DNA from: Acetatifactor sp. | GTDB lineage: Bacteria > Bacillota > Clostridia > Lachnospirales > Lachnospiraceae | Direction of reading: 5' to 3' | NCBI GenBank assembly: GCA_016293615.1 | Contig: JAEDDX010000023.1 | Coordinates: 1-35,635 of the forward strand | DNA: 35,635 nucleotides | Shown: positions 30,684 to 35,635 of the stretch, piece after piece | How the letters are laid out: the number at the start of each line of letters is the position of its first letter | Position numbering within the stretch: position 1 is the first letter of the stretch | Position numbers and translations under genes: made by a program | The notes under the pieces: model-generated | What the model saw: the letters and a program-made list of their open reading frames with translations, nothing else | Database searches by the model: none | Told to the model about the DNA's origin: nothing

Positions 30684-32653
30684 TTCGTATCGGAATTCAG
30701 TTCTTCCAGCTCCTGCTCTGCTTCCAGCATGCGCTCCAGGAGGGTTTCCTGTGTGTGTTCCTCCTCTTCCAGCTGCTTCTGAAGCTCCATGAGCTTTTCG
30801 TAGTCGGTACCGAGCGAAGGATCCATCAGCTGAAGCTTCAGCCCGGAAGCCTTTTCCTCGCTGGCGGCGAGCTGGGTTTCATATTTTTCCAGTTGTTTGA
30901 TCAGCCGGGAACGGATCTTCCCGGGGTTATAGTAGGTCTTTTTATCAAACACATCCGAAAGTGTAGGGGTGCCGTCTGCGGCATCCTTTTGTGTTTTTTC
31001 CGGCGCCTGCGTGGCCTTAGCGGCGGCGGCAGCAGTGCGCTTGCCCTTCTCGTACAGGTAATCCTCGTAGTTGTTGGGATAGCATGTCACGACGCCGCCT
31101 TCGAACTCAAGAATACCGGTTGCAATCTGGCGGATAAAGTATCGGTCGTGGGAGACGAAGAGAACGGTGCCGGTAAAGTCATTCAGCATACGCTCCAGGG
31201 CTTCTTTGCCGAGAATGTCCATGTGGTTGGTGGGCTCGTCGAGGATTAAGAGGTTCGGTCTGGTCTGGAACATTTTACAGAGTGCCAGACGCACCTTCTC
31301 GCCGCCGGAGAGCTGTCCCATCTTGCGCTCGACTTCCTCCTGCGAAAACAGAAAGCTTCCGAGGGCGCTTCGCACCTGCTCCCTGAGCAGAGTCGGGTAT
31401 TCTTCCCAGAAGTTCTCCAGGACAGTCTGCTCGGGGTCGGCGTCGTTGACAACAGCCTTCTGCTGGTCAAAGTACCCCCATTCCACATTTGTGCCGAAGG
31501 AGAAGCTTCCGCCCAGGGGCTTTACGAGACCTACGATGGTCTTAAGGAGGGTGGACTTGCCCATGCCGTTCTCGCCGATGATGGCGAGGCGTTCGCCTCT
31601 GCGCAGTGTGAAGGATACCTTGCTTAACTCCGTGTCATAACCGATGCGGAGGTTTTTGGCAGTCAGCACCTCGTTGTAGCTCTCAATGCGGGGCTCGAAG
31701 AGGGCGCGGAAGGTTTTGGTGTCGAAGCGGCGGGGCTTCTCCACTAAAACCATATGCTGCAGCGCCATCTGCTTGGAGTGTGCGGAGGCAACCTTGGTAG
31801 GGGTGTTCTTCCACTTTTCGATCCATTCGGTCAGGCGTTTGATCTCTTTCTGCTGTTCCTCGTAATCTTTTTCCTGCTTGATCAGGTCTTCTTCCTTGCG
31901 CTTCATGAAGGCAGAATAGTTGCCCGGATAGCGCTTGATGCGGTGATACTCGATCTCGTAGGTCACATCGATGACACGGTCTAAGAACATTCTGTCGTGG
32001 GAGACGATGACCACGGCGCGGTCGTAGTTCTGCAGATATCCCTCCAGCCATTCGATGGTAGGAAGGTCCAGATGGTTGGTCGGCTCGTCTAAAAGCATGA
32101 TGTCGGGGCGGGAGAGCAGAAGCTTGATAAAGGCGATCTTGGTCTGCTGTCCTCCCGAGAAGCTGCCGATGGGGCGCTTTAAGTCTTCCAGAGGGAATCC
32201 GAATCGCTGGAACATGATCTCCATATCCTTTCTCCAGGTGTAGCCGCGGAGCGCCTCCATCTGCTTCTGCAGCCTGTCATATTCATTTAAAACGGACTGG
32301 TCGTGGTTGCTCGCCAGGAGTTCCTCCACTTCCTTCATGCGTGCCTCACAGGCAAAAATCGGTTCGAAGGTCTTCCTGATCTCCTCCTCCACGGTGGTCT
32401 GCGTCTCTGTGAAGCTGACCTGTCTGAGGAAACCGATGCGCTGTTTGCCGGCCATGAAAATGCCGCATTCCTCGTCGCTGTCCAGGTTGCTCATCGTAAG
32501 CTCGCCTGTGATGAGTTTTAACAGTGTGGTCTTACCACAGCCGTTTCTGCCGACGACGGCAATTTTCTCTGTATCGTGAATCTCGAAATTCACATCTTCC
32601 AAAATAGTATCTGCACCGTACTGTACCAGTGCATGTTTGATCTGATATCTCAT
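30674..32653 (-). CDS. ABC-F family ATP-binding protein
   Basis: This 659-aa soluble protein has two ATP-binding cassettes and no membrane domain. Walker A motifs are GRNGCGKTT and GENGMGKST, signatures are FSGGQQTK and LSGGEKVR, and Walker B segments are LLDEPTNHLD and LILDEPTNHMD. A charged linker (about residues 235-310, KRKEEDLIKQEKDYEEQQKE) is the P-site tRNA-interaction motif region. The C-terminal 100 residues form an acidic coiled coil. ABC-F proteins act on the ribosome, either in translation (YdiF/Uup-like) or in antibiotic protection. The linker is not clearly of the resistance type. ATG at 32653 has AGGAAG 5 nt upstream; a GTG two codons earlier is too close. It is downstream of aroA on the same strand. 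Confidence 0.92.
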   Translation of the reverse strand: MRYQIKHALVQYGADTILEDVNFEIHDTEKIAVVGRNGCGKTTLLKLITGELTMSNLDSDEECGIFMAGKQRIGFLRQVSFTETQTTVEEEIRKTFEPIFACEARMKEVEELLASNHDQSVLNEYDRLQKQMEALRGYTWRKDMEIMFQRFGFPLEDLKRPIGSFSGGQQTKIAFIKLLLSRPDIMLLDEPTNHLDLPTIEWLEGYLQNYDRAVVIVSHDRMFLDRVIDVTYEIEYHRIKRYPGNYSAFMKRKEEDLIKQEKDYEEQQKEIKRLTEWIEKWKNTPTKVASAHSKQMALQHMVLVEKPRRFDTKTFRALFEPRIESYNEVLTAKNLRIGYDTELSKVSFTLRRGERLAIIGENGMGKSTLLKTIVGLVKPLGGSFSFGTNVEWGYFDQQKAVVNDADPEQTVLENFWEEYPTLLREQVRSALGSFLFSQEEVERKMGQLSGGEKVRLALCKMFQTRPNLLILDEPTNHMDILGKEALERMLNDFTGTVLFVSHDRYFIRQIATGILEFEGGVVTCYPNNYEDYLYEKGKRTAAAAAKATQAPEKTQKDAADGTPTLSDVFDKKTYYNPGKIRSRLIKQLEKYETQLAASEEKASGLKLQLMDPSLGTDYEKLMELQKQLEEEEHTQETLLERMLEAEQELEELNSDTNQS

Positions 32654-32694
32654 AAGCACTTCCTGTAATTGTATCGGAAACCTGCGGAGAGCGC

Positions 32695-34089
32695 TTAGCG
32701 GGTAAGCCCGTCCACCAGGGAATCCAGTGTTTCAAAATAAGCTTCAAAGGTCTTGCGGCAGCAGCCGGGGTCGTTGACCACGATACCGTCGCTGCGCAGT
32801 CCGATCAGAGAGAAGCCCATCGCCATGCGGTGGTCGTCGTAGGTCTCGACCAGACCGGGCTTGGGAGTCCCCGGATAAATGGTCACGGAGCTTTCGTCGG
32901 ATGTGACCCGGATGCCCAGTCTGCTCAGCTCGTTCGTGATGGCGGCGATGCGGTCGCTTTCCTGAAGGCGGATATGGCCGATGTTTGTGATCGTTGTGGG
33001 ACTGTCGGCAAACGGGGCAATGGCGGCAAGCGTGATTGCCTGGTCGGAGCAGGCTGACATATCCACCGTGACGCCATGGAAGGTGCCGTCGGCGGGAGGG
33101 GTTACCAGAATCCCCGCTTCGGTTTCGTCAGCACGGCATCCCATCTGTTCGAGGATGCGGATAAAAGCAATGTCTCCCTGCAAAGAGGCAGAGCGGACAT
33201 GCTCAACCAGAACCGGAATGCCGAGCAGCGGACTCATGGCATAGAAATAGCATGCCGCGGAGACATCCGGTTCGATTTGGTAGTCTAAGGCATTGTAAAT
33301 CTGACCGGCGGGCACCATATAAGCGTAGGGTCTTGTGCTGTTCTCACAGCCGGCGCAGTCATGGTTTTGGGCATTGCCGCCGCAGTAGTACTGCGGGACG
33401 GCGCGAACGCCGAACTGCTGCATCATGCGCACGGTCATGTCGATATAGGCGGTTCCGTGGGAACCTTCCATGACAACCGTAAAGTCCCGCTCGGACAGAC
33501 AGGCGGAGATGAGCAGGGCGCTCATAAACTGGCTGCTGGAATCAATGTTGATGGTGATGGAATCTTTCTGCAGTCCGTGCCCCGACAGGGTAAAGGGAAA
33601 ATGCCCCGGCTCTTCTTCGCAGTCGATCTCACAGCCCAGCTCCTGCAGGGATTGTAACAGCGGTGCCATGGGACGCCGTCTCATCTGCGCGGAGGCGTCC
33701 ATGTGATAGGTGCCGTCCGAGATGCCCAGATAAGCCGTTAAAAACCTGGCAGCAGTGCCGGCGCTGCCGACATACAGGGACGCCTGCTTTTTCGCAACGG
33801 CGCCGCCTAAGCCCCTGACGGTGATAGTGGTATGCTCCTCGTCCACGGTCGTTTCAAACCCTAATTCCTGCACGCATTTTAAAAAATGTCTGGAATCGTC
33901 GGAGAAGAGCACGCCGCGAAGCGTTGAAGTGCCTTCTGCCAGCGTGGCCAGGAGCAGGGCTCTGTTGGTGACGCTTTTGGAACCGGGAACCCTGGCGATC
34001 AGGGGTTTTGTCCGGTCCTTGATATGCGCTGCAATATTCGCAACCCTGTAGGTGGTGTCTCCGGGAGCGTATTTTTTTCTCTGTGTCAT
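32695..34089 (-). CDS. aroA: 3-phosphoshikimate 1-carboxyvinyltransferase (EPSP synthase)
   Basis: This enzyme transfers the enolpyruvyl group of PEP to shikimate 3-phosphate in aromatic amino acid synthesis. Motifs are PGSKSVTNRALLLATLAEG (Lys38 from this start), GSAGTAARFLTA, the RRRPM loop, LQESDRIAA and ETYDDHRMAM. The start is uncertain: ATG 34089 gives 464 aa with a weak site, while GTG 34146 gives 483 aa with an AGGA 9 nt upstream. An insertion near 33345-33390 adds a C-x9-C-x2-C cluster (YYCGGNAQNHDCAGC) that is unusual for this family. The ABC-F gene follows after 41 bp on the same transcript. Confidence 0.93.
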   Translation of the reverse strand: MTQRKKYAPGDTTYRVANIAAHIKDRTKPLIARVPGSKSVTNRALLLATLAEGTSTLRGVLFSDDSRHFLKCVQELGFETTVDEEHTTITVRGLGGAVAKKQASLYVGSAGTAARFLTAYLGISDGTYHMDASAQMRRRPMAPLLQSLQELGCEIDCEEEPGHFPFTLSGHGLQKDSITINIDSSSQFMSALLISACLSERDFTVVMEGSHGTAYIDMTVRMMQQFGVRAVPQYYCGGNAQNHDCAGCENSTRPYAYMVPAGQIYNALDYQIEPDVSAACYFYAMSPLLGIPVLVEHVRSASLQGDIAFIRILEQMGCRADETEAGILVTPPADGTFHGVTVDMSACSDQAITLAAIAPFADSPTTITNIGHIRLQESDRIAAITNELSRLGIRVTSDESSVTIYPGTPKPGLVETYDDHRMAMGFSLIGLRSDGIVVNDPGCCRKTFEAYFETLDSLVDGLTR

Positions 34090-34171
34090 GTGGGTGAAAA
34101 CCTTCGCTTTCTTCTGACGGGGATCGTGCAGCTTCCCAATCCGCACAAAACCCCATCCTATATGTATGTCC

Positions 34172-34200
34172 AGTATACTTTAGGTGAAAAACGGTGTCAA
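34172..34200 (-). promoter_or_regulatory. aroA promoter (minus strand)
   Basis: Read on the minus strand, TTGACA (34195-34200), a 17-bp spacer and TATACT (34172-34177) form a near-consensus promoter. Transcription would start near 34165, which still allows the GTG start at 34146. Confidence 0.75.
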
Positions 34201-34282
34201 CGAAAGAAATGGACAGGCCTGTAAAAACATTCTCCTTCCGGCCGCAGGACATAAAAACAAAACGAGTCAGGTTTCGGAGACA

Positions 34283-34311
34283 TTGCAGGTTTTCGGGCGG
34301 TATGGTACTAT
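34283..34311 (+). promoter_or_regulatory. Promoter of the YjbR-MGMT fusion gene
   Basis: TTGCAG (34283-34288), a 17-bp spacer and TACTAT (34306-34311) lie about 35 bp before the start codon. It points away from the divergent aroA promoter. Confidence 0.55.
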
Positions 34312-34346
34312 GAAGAGAGAGAATCTGCAGCGTGGAGGAGAGTATG

Positions 34347-35000
34347 ATGCTGACAAGAGAGGAAGTTATCCGGTATGGGCTGTCCTTTCCCGACACTTAT
34401 CAGGAAGCACCTTTTCATGATCCGAACTGGCAGCTTGTGCGGGTGAGGAAGGGCAAGAAAGCCTTCTTGTGGACCTACGAAAGAGACGGTTACTTAAATC
34501 TGAATGTAAAGGTGAATCCGGAGTGGAGAGATTTCTGGAGATCGGTATATCCGTCCGTAGTGCCCGGGTATCATCAGAACAAAGAACACTGGAACACGAT
34601 TATCATCGACGGCGGGGTACCCGATGAGGTGGTGCTGCAGATGATTGCGGAGAGCTATGCGCTGGTCACGGACAGTCCGACGAAGCGTATCTATGAGGCG
34701 GTAAAACAGATTCCCAAAGGCAGGGTTGCCACCTATGGTCAGATTGCGGAGCTTGCCGGGGATAAGAAGATGTGCAGGGCGGTCGGCAATGCCCTTCATA
34801 AAAATCCGGACCCGGATGAGATTCCCTGCTACAGGGTAGTGAATGCGGCCGGCGCACTCTCCGGGGAGTTCGCCTTCGGCGGAAGCGGCGCCCAGCAGAG
34901 CCTCCTGGAAGCCGACGGAATCAAAGTGAAGGATGGGCGCGTCGATTTGAACCTCTATGGCATCCGGGTGGCGGACGGCAGAATCCTGCAGGACCCCTGA
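34347..35000 (+). CDS. YjbR/MmcQ domain fused to an MGMT-type alkyltransferase domain
   Basis: This 217-aa protein has two parts. Residues of about 1-105 match the YjbR/MmcQ fold (LSFPDTYQEAPFHDPNWQLVRV and NLNVKVNPEWRD), a DNA-binding-like domain of unclear role. Residues of about 112-195 match the DNA-binding domain of O6-alkylguanine-DNA alkyltransferases (RIYEAVKQIPKGRVATYGQIA). The active-site motif reads PCYRV, with Cys161 kept but Tyr in place of the usual His of PCHRV. Alkyltransferase-like proteins lose the Cys, so this is intermediate. Repair of alkylated bases is likely but may be altered. ATG 34347 is 6 nt after GGAGGAG; ATG 34344 and GTG 34332 are closer in-frame alternatives. 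Confidence 0.85.
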   Translation: MLTREEVIRYGLSFPDTYQEAPFHDPNWQLVRVRKGKKAFLWTYERDGYLNLNVKVNPEWRDFWRSVYPSVVPGYHQNKEHWNTIIIDGGVPDEVVLQMIAESYALVTDSPTKRIYEAVKQIPKGRVATYGQIAELAGDKKMCRAVGNALHKNPDPDEIPCYRVVNAAGALSGEFAFGGSGAQQSLLEADGIKVKDGRVDLNLYGIRVADGRILQDP

Positions 35001-35010
35001 CACCCTTTCG

Positions 35011-35225
35011 CGGGAATACCGGGGGCTAAGACCTGCGTTTTCGGTTGCAGACACCACAGGTTTCGCCGGGAATACCCCGGGCAAGCCCTGTGTGTCTGTT
35101 GCAGACTGTAGTGAGTCGTCGGTACTTAGGACTCGTACTTTGAGTCCTTATGTACCGCTACGACGAACTCCAAGCGAGAGCGTGTCTGCAATCGGACATG
35201 CAGGGCTTAGGCTCGGGGTATTCCC
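35011..35225. repeat. Tandem-plus-inverted repeat forming a very long hairpin
   Basis: Two direct units of about 40 bp start CGGGAATACC and end TTGCAGAC (35011-35052 and 35067-35106). The second pairs with an inverted copy at 35184-35225 (GTCTGCAATC to GGGGTATTCCC). Inside, 35113-35134 and 35142-35170 form another imperfect arm pair around GAGTCCT. The whole could fold into a hairpin of about 160 nt. It is GC-rich and no protein is evident. It could be a structured RNA, a long terminator or a dispersed repeat. Confidence 0.55.
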
Positions 35226-35635
35226 GCACCGCCGCCCTTTCGCAGCTGCAGCCGGGAACGCAGGGCGCATACCCACACCGCCGCAATTCAAAACTCCCTT
35301 TTCGGAATTGCGTGTCTGAGGTGTAAGTGTGAATAATTCGACATTTCAAATGAGTAAATCTACATTGCATAGAATCTAACTGCTAAAGATTTAGGAATTG
35401 CACTAATTAAATATAAAATTTGGTGAATACATTTAGGTTTGTTCCAAAATATGAAATGAGTCTATTTTTCTACTTGAAAATATAGATAAGTGTAATATTT
35501 AATAAAGATTTTATGAAGTATATTGTCAAAGATACTTCATCATGTAAAATTTAAATAACAAAGAAGAATTAGGCAAACTTGAATTGACCGAGCTCTTTCG
35601 AGCGAGGGATGACAATTGAACGTAAGCCCTCAATT
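35226..35635. other. Non-coding tail turning AT-rich at the right edge
   Basis: GC-rich sequence ends near 35330 and AT-rich DNA follows to the end of the window. TGAAGTAT and ATACTTCA (35514-35521 and 35532-35539) form a clean 8-bp inverted repeat. No reading frame here looks like a gene. The base composition resembles the secreted-protein cassettes, so another acquired segment may begin here. Confidence 0.4.

Noticed and set aside
1..35635. tRNA, rRNA or CRISPR array
   Set aside because: No cloverleaf, rRNA-like segment or regularly spaced short direct repeats were seen in any intergenic region.

Overview
The window reads as chromosomal DNA of an anaerobic Clostridia member, most likely a Lachnospiraceae-type gut or rumen bacterium. 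The evidence is strong AGGAGG-type ribosome binding sites, sigma-A promoters, U-tailed terminators, a four-subunit 2-oxoacid:ferredoxin oxidoreductase, a SleB-type wall hydrolase with SH3 domains, a T-box leader, and the dnaE-pfkA gene order. This assignment is inferred from gene content, not from a database search. I saw no rRNA, tRNA, CRISPR array, transposase or integrase.

Layout. 1-3250: an AT-richer cassette with a small secreted Cys/His protein and a large lipoprotein that has a solute-binding-like domain. 3305-9817: housekeeping genes dnaE, pfkA, a SpoU-type RNA methyltransferase and proC. 9823-9968: a large palindromic intergenic element. 10248-17110: cell envelope and transport genes (SleB-like hydrolase, NfeD plus SPFH pair, MATE exporter, nitroreductase, NhaC antiporter). 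17176-20796: a perfect consensus promoter, a T-box-type leader and the porCDAB operon. 20589-26057: an apparent island flanked by 104-bp direct repeats of the porB 3' end. It carries a double-HTH helical-repeat regulator, a convergent 51-aa exported-peptide gene, a second secreted-protein gene and a second lipoprotein gene. 26411-30683: a GH127 beta-L-arabinofuranosidase, larE, larB and truA. 30674-34200, minus strand: aroA and an ABC-F ATPase. 34283-35000: a YjbR/MmcQ-MGMT fusion. 35001-35635: a long hairpin-forming repeat followed by AT-rich DNA without a recognisable gene.

Two systems stand out. The first is the 20.6-26.1 kb island. Its regulator is built like peptide-responsive HTH/TPR regulators, and its 3' end overlaps a convergent gene for a small exported peptide. 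An inverted repeat lies upstream of the peptide gene. The neighbouring secreted-protein/lipoprotein pair has a paralogous pair at the left edge of the window. That pair also has an ATGACA/TGTCAT palindrome at almost the same distance (about 342 bp) upstream. This fits a duplicated, undescribed peptide-signalling or secreted-protein module.

The second is the por operon, preceded by what looks like an amino-acid-sensing T-box leader. The best specifier reading is UAU (Tyr), with AUC (Ile) as the alternative. An amino-acid-starvation-controlled ferredoxin oxidoreductase would suggest a role in amino acid synthesis by reductive carboxylation, not only in pyruvate fermentation. The leader's antiterminator region is atypical, so this regulation needs direct confirmation.
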